Shown: positions 51,576-60,929, numbered from the stretch's first letter. The stretch is DNA of 64,000 nt from Rubripirellula tenax (GCF_007860125.1 NZ_SJPW01000001.1:372001-436000); one strand, 5' to 3'. A program made the numbers and translations. The notes: generated by a model from the letters alone, not told the origin.

Positions 51576-53788
51576 TGGCCCGCTCCCACCTGGTTTTCAT
51601 TTCCAGACGCCTTACCAACGTCTGCACCTGAATCCGCCTGTGTCTGCGGATCCACTGCCCTGCCCCAAAGAATTTTCCGTTCACCGACCGTCGCGTAAAA
51701 CTCGATCTCGCAACGAATCGACGCTTTCCATTTCGCGATCGCTTCCCGTCGATCGCTGGCGTTTAACAATCGCCGCTCGGTCTGCTTTTTGCCCTGCTGG
51801 CCCTTGTTGTGCTTGGAAGTATGTTCATCGATGACGTCGCGGACGTTTTGCCAGGGTTGGTCCTGTTTTCCGCACTTGAGCATCAGATTCGATTGAAAGA
51901 CTAGTTTCCAATCGCCGACCGGTCCAATCGTTTCGGCAGCCACAAAGAACTCGGCCTCTTTGATCAGCGGATCGTTGACCTGTTCGATTCGTACCTTTGC
52001 ACTCTTGGGCTTGACTTCGTTGCCGCGAGGCAGCGCGGCGACATCGTTCAACACGACCGGCTTCTTAAAGAATTCCGAAGAGTACGTCACCTTCATCGTC
52101 ATCGGGTACTCGCGCGACAACCACACGGGCATTTCATAGTCCTTGGGCCGCGTCGGCACCGGCGGGGCGTCGTAGAGGACCGGCGCATCGACATCGAACA
52201 TCAGCGTCGTTTCGGCCACGTCGTCGACGATCAGCATCGCATGGGCCAGCGTAAAAGCTCGAGCCCGGTTTTCGTTCTTCTCGATCCAAGCAAAGCGAAC
52301 CTGATCTTCCTCGGTCTCGACGCTGGCCAAGATCGATGGCTCACCCGCCGTGTCTTTCCAAACGATGTCGTAGAACCCCGACGCATCGGGCGTGCTAACC
52401 GTATACTCGCTCGGGTCCGCCGACTCGGCGACTCGGATCAAATCGATGCGATTGACGTTGTCAGCCTGATGGATGGCTTGCCAATCGTGATCGAGCCCGA
52501 AAGTGGCCCGCGGCAACCGGAGCTTTTCCGACGCCGTTACCGGTTTCGGTGGAGCCTTGGGTTTCTCGGGTTCTTTCTTTGGCGGCGACTTTTTCTCGGG
52601 CGGCTTGTCAGGCTTTGGACGGTCTTTGCGTGGTTTGCGAGGCGTCTCGACCTCGACCTTTTCCACGGGCGGCGGCACGTCCGGCTGGACCGACTTTTCC
52701 TGCTCGATCTCGTAGTTGCGAACCGCTGCAACCGGCTCGGGTTCTCTCGCCGCTAAATAGATGATCAGACCGCAAAGGGGGATCATCAGCGACACTGTAC
52801 CGATCATCGCCCATGTGACCATCGACGCCGAATCGTTGGTCGGCGGCGGAGGCGGAAGAGCAGTCGCAACACTCGTCGGAGAACCGAAATCGACGCCCGA
52901 CGTTTGCGAGTCCATCGAAGCTTGGCGCGGCGCCGGTGCTGCGGGCTTCGGCGAACCCGAGGGAGAAGACGCCGCGCGGACCGATCGCCCGACGACGGTG
53001 CCTCGACGTGCGGCATCCACGAGCGCGTGGAACTCGTTGCCGGCGCCGGCCAGAATTTCGGCGCCGCCGCGGCGCAGGTCGATCATCACGTCGCTGCCCA
53101 TCCGTTGGACCTGTTCGCACAACGGACTGTCATCCAGCACCCAACGAAGTTGGCAATCGATACTCTGCGGCATCGAGTGCGCGTAGGTTGCGAAGGTGAA
53201 GCTCCACCGATCTGCACCCGGCATCAACGCCAACATTTCGTCCGTCATCGCCAGCGCGTCCATCGCCGCGGTCCGAATGACGTACAAGGGTCGGCCCGGT
53301 GATTTCTGCAATCGCCCCAGAACCACGCCCGCCAAACCGGCGTCACCCGACGCGGCTGACCATGACGCACAGACTCGCGGCATCGACGGTGTTCGCAAAC
53401 GCCCCGGCGACGACGACGCGGGTAACTTTGCGACTTTGCCCGACCAATCGCTGCGCAGCGGTCCGCCGTTGCCCAGCAGCATCATCGGTCCCTGGACCGG
53501 CAATTCATTCGGCGCCAAACACACGTGACTGGCCAATTTGTTCGATCGCCCCGAGAACTCGCCCCGCATCGGCGAAACTCGCGACAAGACGTGCCGCGAA
53601 CCACGGATCGTTTGGATCCTCAGGTGCATCCAGTTGATTGTCCCCGAAGCGTTTTGGTCGTACGCCGACAACGACTCCAGCGTGTCCATCGTCTCGGTGG
53701 GCATTCCGTCCGTCATCTCGACCGTGCAAAAGCCGCTCGAGCCCGGCATCAACCCCTGCGGCGCCGACGTGTATACGAGTTCTTCCAT
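51572..53788 (-). CDS. GAP1-like (GTPase-associated protein) membrane protein
   Basis: A 738-aa protein from ATG 53788, 4 bases after the GTPase stop codon. The first ~265 residues start MEELVYTSAPQGLMPGSSGF, contain FCTVEMTDGMP, and pass through SGTINWMHLRIQTIRGSRHV and SHVCLAPNELPVQGP. This is the pattern I associate with the GAP1 N-terminal domain found next to predicted GTPases. One membrane helix lies at ~323-347, then a Lys/Pro/Glu-rich linker (~375-425), then ~300 residues of mixed beta/alpha sequence (LRLPRATFGLDHDWQAIHQ). The identification is by eye. A profile search against the GAP1-N families would settle it. Confidence 0.72.
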   Translation of the reverse strand: MEELVYTSAPQGLMPGSSGFCTVEMTDGMPTETMDTLESLSAYDQNASGTINWMHLRIQTIRGSRHVLSRVSPMRGEFSGRSNKLASHVCLAPNELPVQGPMMLLGNGGPLRSDWSGKVAKLPASSSPGRLRTPSMPRVCASWSAASGDAGLAGVVLGRLQKSPGRPLYVIRTAAMDALAMTDEMLALMPGADRWSFTFATYAHSMPQSIDCQLRWVLDDSPLCEQVQRMGSDVMIDLRRGGAEILAGAGNEFHALVDAARRGTVVGRSVRAASSPSGSPKPAAPAPRQASMDSQTSGVDFGSPTSVATALPPPPPTNDSASMVTWAMIGTVSLMIPLCGLIIYLAAREPEPVAAVRNYEIEQEKSVQPDVPPPVEKVEVETPRKPRKDRPKPDKPPEKKSPPKKEPEKPKAPPKPVTASEKLRLPRATFGLDHDWQAIHQADNVNRIDLIRVAESADPSEYTVSTPDASGFYDIVWKDTAGEPSILASVETEEDQVRFAWIEKNENRARAFTLAHAMLIVDDVAETTLMFDVDAPVLYDAPPVPTRPKDYEMPVWLSREYPMTMKVTYSSEFFKKPVVLNDVAALPRGNEVKPKSAKVRIEQVNDPLIKEAEFFVAAETIGPVGDWKLVFQSNLMLKCGKQDQPWQNVRDVIDEHTSKHNKGQQGKKQTERRLLNASDRREAIAKWKASIRCEIEFYATVGERKILWGRAVDPQTQADSGADVGKASGNENQVGAGQ

Positions 53789-53792
53789 TGGA

Positions 53793-55433
53793 CTATGCCT
53801 TCCGTGCTGGCAACAGTTTGGGAGCCGCGTAGTGCATCGCCAGCAACAGCGGCGCGTCGGCCCATCGAGGTGCAATCGTAGACGGCCGCACCTTCAACAG
53901 ATTCGACGCCGTGTCCCATTCGGGGCTGATTCCCTGGCTGCTGGTGGGCACATAGAACACCTTTTCGGCTTGACTTTCCGCCGCGTGAATCATCTCGGGA
54001 CACGACGACTTCAACCACGCCCGCACGCGATCGGACACCATCTGGAAGGCGTGCAAGTCGATGCCAGGGCGGCCGTTGATGTCAACGATTCCCAAATCAT
54101 CCGGCAACGGATGACCCTCCAGCGACTGTACCCAAACGTCCGCCTTGGTGACCGCGACAATCAAAGGGAACGAGATTCGGTCGACGCCCGCGACACCCCG
54201 GCGACGGCGGACTCGTTCCAAGACTTCGTCCAAGACTTCGGCCTGCGAGTAGTTTCGTCCGCTGGCGGACAACTGGGGATCGTCGGAGACTTCTTTCAAT
54301 TTCGGTCGCAGCGGCGCGTGCTGGGTCGGATCGAATAAGAACAACAACGCATTGGACCGCCGCAAATGGTCGGTCGCAAAGCTGCCGGTTCGGTTGCTGC
54401 CGGGCAAAAAATGTTCGCCGGCGTTGTCATACAAACACACAACGCGTCCCATCGACGCCCGCTCGGCATAGGCCGGATGGTCCATCGCCGGCAACCAACG
54501 GAAAGTGAACGGTTTGGGAAACCAAACGTCTCGCCCGCTCAGGTGCACCGATTGGTAAAGATTGCCCTGCGGTTCGGTTTTCGGCAACGCGACGGGCGAA
54601 TCCGGTTGATCGCTCCAAAACAGCAACCGCCGGTAACCCGAAAGCACCGTATTCAAGTCCACCTGAGCATCGCGAAACATCATGTCGTGTTCGGCCAACC
54701 GGTGACAGATTCGCTCGACCGCCGACGCCAAAAAATAACTCTTCCCACTGCCCGGCGCGCCGACGACGCTGATGAACGTCGGCTGCAATTCGATGATGGC
54801 ACGAGGGATCTCCAAGTGGCATTGCGGGCAAGCCAATTGCGAACACGAATCACCCGCCGCATCAATCGCGTCGCCCTCGGCGGTGAAAGCCGATGCCACG
54901 AACCGCCGCATCGCTTCGGCGCCCATCACCGAATCGCCACGCAGACTGGTGTGTGCCGCGATCCAGCGGACCTCGTCGGGCGGAAACATTTTCCAACAAT
55001 GCGGACAACGACACTTCGCCTGGATCGGTTGTCCGGCCGATTCGGGGGGCACGATGGTCGGTCGCGGCATGTCCCACGATTCGAATGCATCGGCCGACCG
55101 GAACGTTCCGTTTCGACCGCTGCGAACGACGACGCTGGACAGCGAGTTCGATGCAGCCAGTCGCCGCATTTTCTCGGTCGTAAACGGGCCACCCTTCTCG
55201 TCGCCATTCACGCTTTGGACGTACCAACCGTTTTGAATCAAATTCAAGAATTGGCGCCGCACGTCATCGGATGACGTCCAAGGACCGCTTTGCGACGTTG
55301 CAACGCGAGCTCCGTTGCCCCAGCGGCTGACAATCAAACCCTCTCGCAATTCGAACTCGGTCATCGGCCCAATCAGCAGATCGTTCGAATCGGTTACGAA
55401 CCACGGTGTCGCCGTGATGGTGGAATCGGTCAC
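53793..55433 (-). CDS. P-loop GTPase with tandem GYF_2 domains and zinc-binding Cys cluster
   Basis: A 546-aa protein, first gene of the operon. Residues ~11-62 and ~69-119 are two GYF_2-like units (WFVTDSNDLLIGPMTEFEL; GWYVQSVNGDEKGGPFTTEK). Cys residues in KCRCPHCW (~140-147) and CPQCHLEIP (~202-210) can bind zinc. The GTPase follows: P-loop GAPGSGKS (225-232), DNAGEHF at 336-342 as G3, and TKAD at 429-432 as G4. G4 here is TKxD, the usual guanine-recognition motif, so GTP is likely rather than ATP. No membrane segment. The combination of GTPase, GYF and three membrane partners is not one I recognise as a studied system. Confidence 0.82.
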   Translation of the reverse strand: MTDSTITATPWFVTDSNDLLIGPMTEFELREGLIVSRWGNGARVATSQSGPWTSSDDVRRQFLNLIQNGWYVQSVNGDEKGGPFTTEKMRRLAASNSLSSVVVRSGRNGTFRSADAFESWDMPRPTIVPPESAGQPIQAKCRCPHCWKMFPPDEVRWIAAHTSLRGDSVMGAEAMRRFVASAFTAEGDAIDAAGDSCSQLACPQCHLEIPRAIIELQPTFISVVGAPGSGKSYFLASAVERICHRLAEHDMMFRDAQVDLNTVLSGYRRLLFWSDQPDSPVALPKTEPQGNLYQSVHLSGRDVWFPKPFTFRWLPAMDHPAYAERASMGRVVCLYDNAGEHFLPGSNRTGSFATDHLRRSNALLFLFDPTQHAPLRPKLKEVSDDPQLSASGRNYSQAEVLDEVLERVRRRRGVAGVDRISFPLIVAVTKADVWVQSLEGHPLPDDLGIVDINGRPGIDLHAFQMVSDRVRAWLKSSCPEMIHAAESQAEKVFYVPTSSQGISPEWDTASNLLKVRPSTIAPRWADAPLLLAMHYAAPKLLPARKA

Positions 55434-55624
55434 AGGTTCATCAAGAAAAGGCGGGGGGATACTGGATGCCTATTGCGGGAGTCCCCTACGGTACTCCGAC
55501 GCGATGTCCACCGCAACGCTGGCGAACGGCTACTGTATCGATACCCAGCCTAATCCAAATTCTGACAGAACCGCCTTGAACCACCCCCTGAATCACCTCG
55601 ATTCACTCCCCCGCGGATCGCTGC

Positions 55625-56803
55625 TCAAGCTCGATCCAGCATCTCTTGGACCCGCTTTTCGATCTCGGCGGTGATCGTGGTCGTTTGCCCTTTGATTTTC
55701 TTGTCACCCACCACCTCGACAGCTTCGCCAAATTCGACTTTGACGGATCGACGGGCTTTGATGGTCGCGGTGAATTTCATCAGAACGTCTTCTTCGAACT
55801 TATCGATCGTTTCCGCCATCCGCCCGATCGACGGTTTGTCGACGACATAGTCGCCCGGATAACTGAACGATTGGACGACCAGGAACAGATCTTCCAAGTC
55901 GTTGTCGAGAGTCGACTTTACGGTATCGGTCGCATCGTCGGCCGTTCGTTTCTCGATGATCACTTTCCGCGCCGCCTTCACTCGCTCGGGAATCGACTTC
56001 GTACCCTGGCTCAGCTCGTGCCTTGCTTCGACTCCGTCCAAGATGAAGTCGCCAAGACCACGAATCCGCTCGGGAAGACGGCCGGACTTGGTCTCGCCGA
56101 AATACTCCAGTTCCTTCACCGCCAAAAGGGCTTCGGCGAACCGATAGATCCGTTCTTCCAACGGCCGCTCGGTTTGGCGGCGCCAAAAGATTGACTCTTC
56201 CAATTCGCCCATCGTCGACAACAGCGCCGGCGTGGGGTCGTCGACGTAGCTGTACGAGATTGCGCAGGGAACGCAAACGATCGGCCGATCGGACTTGCGC
56301 GCCGCAGCCACCGCAATCGCCGCAGCGCCTTCGCGAAACGGAGTCACTCGATCGCTGCAGTGATAGATTTCGCCCTCTGGAAAGATGACCAGCGGTTCCG
56401 GTTTCTCTTGCAGCAAGCTGGTCGCCATCTTGAACGCGCCGATATCGTTGGCTTCACGATCGACGCTGAAACAACCGTGCTTTCGAAGCAGCCATTGAAC
56501 CAACCGCGACTTGTCATGAAAGACGTGCCACGTCGCCATCAGGTAGAGGGCTGTCCCGATGCGATCGGCGGCTGCGTAAATGACGTACGGATCGGCATGC
56601 GAAGAATGGTTTGGCATGATCATGACGCCATGACCGGCGTCCAGATGACCGCGCACATGAGAATCGCCGATGATGTCGATCGACGAGATCTTTACTTCGC
56701 GATCACATTGCCGATGTCGTAGCGTACGAAGCCAGTTGACCAACGTCGGGCTGAGCGAAGGTGTCCAGACTTGCGGCGCGAACCGCATGCGGTATCGATT
56801 CAT
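55625..56803 (-). CDS. PlsC-like acyltransferase
   Basis: A 392-aa protein with the PlsC motifs NHSSHAD (NHxxxxD, ~67-73) and FPEGE (~141-145), plus IVCVPCAISYSYVD. About 180 residues longer than a plain PlsC, with a helical C-terminal region (ARHELSQGTKSIPERVKAAR, KFEEDVLMKFTATIKARRS). It transfers an acyl group to a phospholipid precursor, probably at the inner membrane. It is 191 bp upstream of the GTPase gene on the same strand but probably separate from that operon. Confidence 0.85.
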   Translation of the reverse strand: MNRYRMRFAPQVWTPSLSPTLVNWLRTLRHRQCDREVKISSIDIIGDSHVRGHLDAGHGVMIMPNHSSHADPYVIYAAADRIGTALYLMATWHVFHDKSRLVQWLLRKHGCFSVDREANDIGAFKMATSLLQEKPEPLVIFPEGEIYHCSDRVTPFREGAAAIAVAAARKSDRPIVCVPCAISYSYVDDPTPALLSTMGELEESIFWRRQTERPLEERIYRFAEALLAVKELEYFGETKSGRLPERIRGLGDFILDGVEARHELSQGTKSIPERVKAARKVIIEKRTADDATDTVKSTLDNDLEDLFLVVQSFSYPGDYVVDKPSIGRMAETIDKFEEDVLMKFTATIKARRSVKVEFGEAVEVVGDKKIKGQTTTITAEIEKRVQEMLDRA

Positions 56804-56842
56804 GGTCAGTCACTCTTGTTGCGCGAAACATGACACTCGATG

Positions 56843-56955
56843 TGTCACCCTATGTGGACCCGCGACGCCGTCGCGGAACGTTAGCTGCAAAGCAGCTAAC
56901 GCAGCAGAAAACCGTACACCCTGCGACGGCGTCGCAGGGCCACGTAGGGTGCTCC
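56843..56955. repeat. P1 palindrome with core
   Basis: GTCACCCTATGTGGACCC at the left and GGGCCACGTAGGGTGCTCC at the right. The centre is GTTAGCTGCAAAGCAGCTAACG, which is the CTGCTTTGCAG core read from the other strand. About 113 bp, between two co-oriented genes. Confidence 0.85.
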
Positions 56956-56970
56956 AAATAGGCTAACCTG

Positions 56971-57879
56971 CTAGCTGTTTAGTTTCTTGAGTGCCAACAG
57001 CAACGCTTGCGTGCCGCTTTTGGCGTGCCCCTGCGCCGCCACGGCCTGGTAGAGCTGGTGTGCCAGTGCCAACCCAGGCAGACTCAAGTGCATCCGCGCG
57101 GCTTCCTCCAACGCGATGCCCATGTCTTTGATGAAATGTTCGACATAGAAACCCGGCGCAAAATCACCGCCGACCATGCGCGGTGCCAAGTTCGTCAGCG
57201 ACCAGCTGCCCGCCGCTCCACTGCTGACACTCTTCAGGACCGTTTCGACGTCAAGCCCCACCTTTTCGGCATACAGCAACCCTTCACAGACCGCGACCAT
57301 CCCCGATGCGATCAATGTCTGGTTCACCATCTTGGTGTGTTGGCCCGATCCGGCTGGCCCCTGGTGGACGATCGTTTTCCCCATCAACTGCAGCAGTGGA
57401 TCGATCGCTTGCACCGCCGCCGCTTCGCCGCCAATCATGATCGACAAAGCCGCGTTGCGTGCGCCCATGTCGCCGCCACTGACCGGTGCGTCAATGGAAT
57501 GAACGCCTTGTTCCGCGGCACGTCGAGCGATTTCGACCGCCAGTGATGGCTTGCTTGTCGTCATGTCGACGATCACCGTGCCTTCGTTTGCACCGGCGAG
57601 CACTCCGTCGTCACCCAAGATCACCGATTCGACGTCGGACGGGAAACCGACGATCGTGAATACCACGTCGCTAGCCGCGGCGACTTCCCGCGGCGAACGG
57701 ACCAGCGTCGCACCGGCGTCGACCAAGTCAGATGCCTTTTCAGGTGAACGATTGAAGACGGTCGCACGATAGCCGGCCGCGATTAGGTGGCCGCACATGC
57801 TGCGGCCCATCACCCCCGTGCCGATCCAACCGATTCGAGTTTCTGGTCCTACGGAGCGAGGCGGCGGGAGAGCGGTCAT
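56971..57879 (-). CDS. Beta-hydroxyacid dehydrogenase (3-hydroxyisobutyrate dehydrogenase family)
   Basis: A 302-aa NAD(P)-dependent enzyme. The dinucleotide motif is [17 protein letters not shown]. The substrate motif is [17 protein letters not shown], followed by [20 protein letters not shown] with the catalytic Lys, and [20 protein letters not shown]. Close to 2-hydroxy-3-oxopropionate reductase and 3-hydroxyisobutyrate dehydrogenase. Which acid it uses cannot be told here. The small gene upstream ends only 2 bases before its start. Confidence 0.93.
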   Translation of the reverse strand: MTALPPPRSVGPETRIGWIGTGVMGRSMCGHLIAAGYRATVFNRSPEKASDLVDAGATLVRSPREVAAASDVVFTIVGFPSDVESVILGDDGVLAGANEGTVIVDMTTSKPSLAVEIARRAAEQGVHSIDAPVSGGDMGARNAALSIMIGGEAAAVQAIDPLLQLMGKTIVHQGPAGSGQHTKMVNQTLIASGMVAVCEGLLYAEKVGLDVETVLKSVSSGAAGSWSLTNLAPRMVGGDFAPGFYVEHFIKDMGIALEEAARMHLSLPGLALAHQLYQAVAAQGHAKSGTQALLLALKKLNS

Positions 57880-57881
57880 TT

Positions 57882-58316
57882 TTATTGATCGGCGGAAGGG
57901 ATCGAATTATCGCCCAGCGAAATTGCCGTCGCCCAAGGCGGAAGCGGTTGGCGGTTGTCACACAACCCGATCACCAATTCAGACCTTGCTCGCGACGACG
58001 AACCATCGGGCCGACCGATCGACGAACTCAGTTCGATCGAGTGGGATGCTGGGGTGTCGCCACGAAGCATCCGAGTGATCTTCGCCGCTTGGCGGGCCGC
58101 CATTCTATCACCAATGACCGCCGAAATGCCGCGTCCGGTACGAAGCCAATCGATCCGCACGGTTCGGTCCGTCCGCGAAGCCACGGCCGAAACGAATTGC
58201 CGAAAGAACTCTGGCCGAAATGAAAGGTACGACGGCGTCACCAGGACCGGCGTGGTGCCGCCGTGGACGGAAAGTCGAACAATTTCTCGAGCCAACAGAT
58301 CAAGCGACATGATCAA
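57882..58316 (-). CDS. Small protein of unknown function
   Basis: A 144-aa protein (ATG 58316, or 58310). It has a mixed alpha/beta composition: [60 protein letters not shown], and a Ser-rich, polar C-terminus. There is no signal peptide or membrane helix. No family recognised. It is co-transcribed with the dehydrogenase (2-base gap). Confidence 0.6.
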   Translation of the reverse strand: MIMSLDLLAREIVRLSVHGGTTPVLVTPSYLSFRPEFFRQFVSAVASRTDRTVRIDWLRTGRGISAVIGDRMAARQAAKITRMLRGDTPASHSIELSSSIGRPDGSSSRARSELVIGLCDNRQPLPPWATAISLGDNSIPSADQ

Positions 58317-58371
58317 CGTGTGGGTAAGGGGATGTTCCTAACGAATGTGTCCGATGCCTTGCGACCGCTGC

Positions 58372-60042
58372 CTAAGTACCGGTTCGCATGCGTGACAACA
58401 TCGATTGGAAATCGATCGTGACGTTTCGTGGCGACGCGTCCGACTTCTTGGGCGAATCCGCTCGCATCAGTTCCATTTCGTCTTCGATCACCAACAAGTC
58501 GCTATCGTCGTCGTTCAAACGCAGCGACTGGGCCTCTTCCGACTGGGTTTCTTCCGCGTCTTCCTCGACCCGCAACAGATGAAGTCGCTCTTCTTCCATC
58601 TTCGCTTCCGCCAACTCTGCTGCAGCTAGCTTTGATTGGGGCGCGGTCGGTTCGGGCAGAATCGTGACGGTCTGGTCATAGGTCGTCATACCAACGATTT
58701 CTTGGTGCAACATTGCTTCAAAGTTGTACCGTGGCGCCGCGACCGCTTCGGAAGCCGCTTTCGCAACCACCTCAGCCACCGCTACCTTTGCGGCGACTTC
58801 TGGCTTAGCGATTTCCTTTTTCGCGACCACTTGTTTTGTCGAGCCGTCCAGCTCGACGTCTTCTTCGATTTCGAAATCGCCGAAGAGTGCCGATGGCAAC
58901 GCCGCTGCCGAGACACTCTTGAAGGCTTCGTCGGATTCGTCCATCCACATTGCCGAACCGATTTCGGCATCGTTGCTTGACTGACCGCAGCCGCCTTGGC
59001 CGTGGCTTCCCAGATCAACGTCGGCCAGGTTTTCCAACTCGATGGCCGGCTCTTCGAGATCCCATTCGCTCTCGGAATCTTCGTCCGCGAAGCCCAGCAA
59101 TTCGTCGTCGGCTGCCTTCGATCGATTCGGTTTTTTCGCGGCGACCGGAGCGGCATCCAATTCGCCGAATTCGATCGACGAACCGCCGGACGACTTCAAC
59201 GAAGGTTCGTCCAACATCGGACCAGGCAATTGTTGCAGCGTTGCCCATGCCAAATCGACGATCTGTTCGGTGACCATCGTCTCGCCCGCTTCTTCGGCCG
59301 AGTCGATCGCTTGCGTCATCATTTGGTTGACCAATCGCGGCACACCGCTGGCGGCATGATGGATCGCGGCAATCGCTTCGTCGGTGATCGCGTCGGACGG
59401 ATCGGCTCCGCAACCACGAATCGTTTCTTCGATGAAGTAGCGCGTTTCGTGACCGTTCATCGGATGCAAGTAACAACGTGTCGAAACACGCTGGGTGAAT
59501 GGTTCTAGCGACGAGTCTATCAACAATTCGTCCAACTTCATCGCACCGCATACGACGGCCGAAACTCGCGGCTTACCCTTCTGCATGATGTTGGTGACCA
59601 TGCGAATGGACTCCAGCACCTCCGCCGACAACGCTTGCGCTTCGTCGAGGATGATCAACAAACCGCCGTCAGGACCGTTGGCCCGACAAACTCGGTCGAC
59701 CAATGCGAGATGCAAGTCGTTTTCGGGAGCTTCAAAGAAATTGACGCCCAGGTGATGCAACAGGTGTCGCAGGAACGCCGCCCGGTTCTCGATCGTGGTG
59801 TCGCCCAAGACGACAACGTCGTGCGTCTCTTTGTACTGTTCGACCAACAGACCGCAAATCAGACTCTTGCCCGTCCCGGGTGGTCCGATGATCAACGAAA
59901 TTGCTTCCTGAGCATCGATACTTCGGCTGACTCGCGTCAACGCGTCTTCGACGCTGCCCAGCGCGACATAACGCGTGACGGCGGGGAACGCGGGAAACGG
60001 AGGAACGGTGTAGGCGTTGACGGGTTTGGTTGTGGTTTGCAT
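58372..60042 (-). CDS. ExeA/GspA-like AAA ATPase with extended acidic tail
   Basis: A 556-aa protein. The first ~280 residues are a complete AAA ATPase of the ExeA/TniB type: SLIIGPPGTGKSLICGLLV (Walker A), GGLLIILDEAQALSAEVLES (Walker B), and HHAASGVPRLVNQMMTQAID (sensor region). The remainder is acidic, with many Glu, Asp, Ser and Ala (for example LGFADEDSESEWDLEEPAIE), and has no peptidoglycan-binding domain, unlike ExeA. Function unknown: such ATPases serve type II secretion, transposition and other assembly jobs. No transposase or secretion gene is adjacent. Confidence 0.82.
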   Translation of the reverse strand: MQTTTKPVNAYTVPPFPAFPAVTRYVALGSVEDALTRVSRSIDAQEAISLIIGPPGTGKSLICGLLVEQYKETHDVVVLGDTTIENRAAFLRHLLHHLGVNFFEAPENDLHLALVDRVCRANGPDGGLLIILDEAQALSAEVLESIRMVTNIMQKGKPRVSAVVCGAMKLDELLIDSSLEPFTQRVSTRCYLHPMNGHETRYFIEETIRGCGADPSDAITDEAIAAIHHAASGVPRLVNQMMTQAIDSAEEAGETMVTEQIVDLAWATLQQLPGPMLDEPSLKSSGGSSIEFGELDAAPVAAKKPNRSKAADDELLGFADEDSESEWDLEEPAIELENLADVDLGSHGQGGCGQSSNDAEIGSAMWMDESDEAFKSVSAAALPSALFGDFEIEEDVELDGSTKQVVAKKEIAKPEVAAKVAVAEVVAKAASEAVAAPRYNFEAMLHQEIVGMTTYDQTVTILPEPTAPQSKLAAAELAEAKMEEERLHLLRVEEDAEETQSEEAQSLRLNDDDSDLLVIEDEMELMRADSPKKSDASPRNVTIDFQSMLSRMRTGT

Positions 60043-60429
60043 CGTATAGCCCGCAAGCGGTGGGGGGGAGATCGTGTTTCGCTACAATCGGAGTAATCGG
60101 CACATCTTGCCGAGGCCTTGAGCGGAATCGAATTCCCGGCGACGTTTCTTTCACGCGTCGTGGGCTGGCTGCTGTGCGGATGGGCCCCATAGCGGCGCCG
60201 GCGTATCGATGCCGCGACGGCTGAATTGGCGAGAATGAAAGTTGCTCCCTTACGTCAAACGGCACAATCGGCATCGCTTGCCGATGGAGTCGCCGCGATT
60301 CCTTCACTCTTTTTTCCGTGCTAACGTCCCACGGTTTCCGCGCCGATACCGACCACTGCCCGGCGGTCATCAACGGTTGGTGAACGGTTGCCATGGGCAC
60401 TTCATACTCTGTCGCCCCCTAGGAAGTTT
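60043..60429. other. Divergent intergenic region with paired hairpins
   Basis: About 390 bases. Two related hairpins, TCGGCA-CATCT-TGCCGA (60097-60113) and ATCGGCA-TCGCT-TGCCGAT (60267-60285), lie about 170 bp apart. They could be protein-binding sites or leader structures of the two divergent genes. No coding sequence is convincing. Confidence 0.5.
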
Positions 60430-60723
60430 ATGATCGGTTTAACGCCTCGGCGGATCGATTTTCCGACGCTTTGCGAGACCATCGAAAAGCGATTGTGCGA
60501 TCTCGGCCACTTGGTTCCGAATCAGTTCCCGATGACCCAGCGTGAAGTCGTGCGATCCAACAAGGTCGTCGGTGTGTACTTTTGCGTTCACGGACCACGT
60601 AGCGTGAAACTGACTGCAATCTGTGACTTCACCAAGAAACAAGTCATCTTCTACGGCAGCGACGGTATCCGTCGCGAAAGCATGCCTGTCGCGGTGCAAG
60701 CCCCGGCCGCGATCGCCGTTTGA
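60430..60723 (+). CDS. Small protein of unknown function
   Basis: A 97-aa protein from ATG 60430, with AGGAAG 4-9 bases upstream. The sequence is compact alpha/beta: LTPRRIDFPTLCETIEKRL, NKVVGVYFCVHGPRSVKLTA, CDFTKKQVIFYGSDG. No signal or membrane helix. No family recognised. The good ribosome binding site and regular composition make it real in my view. Confidence 0.7.
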   Translation: MIGLTPRRIDFPTLCETIEKRLCDLGHLVPNQFPMTQREVVRSNKVVGVYFCVHGPRSVKLTAICDFTKKQVIFYGSDGIRRESMPVAVQAPAAIAV

Positions 60724-60733
60724 GTTCCAAGGT

Positions 60734-60790
60734 ACGGCGTGTCGCCGATACGCCGTCACATTTCTAGCACGGCGTGTCCCCGGCACGCCG
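60734..60790. repeat. Two ACGGCGTG hairpins
   Basis: ACGGCGTGTCGCCGATACGCC (60734-60754) and ACGGCGTGTCCCCGGCACGCC (60769-60789) each fold into a short G+C-rich stem. A third member is at about 25023-25046. They may serve as a terminator for the small gene upstream. Confidence 0.6.
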
Positions 60791-60929
60791 CCGCAACGCG
60801 TCGATCCGCCTTGCCGGTTTTTTTTCGCTGGAGTGATCGGGGTGACTGTGCCGATTATTCCGAATGGAAGGCGCCCATGGGTGCGTTCTTCCTCCAATCA
60901 CTGCGAATGATTCCCGGACGGACACCGCC

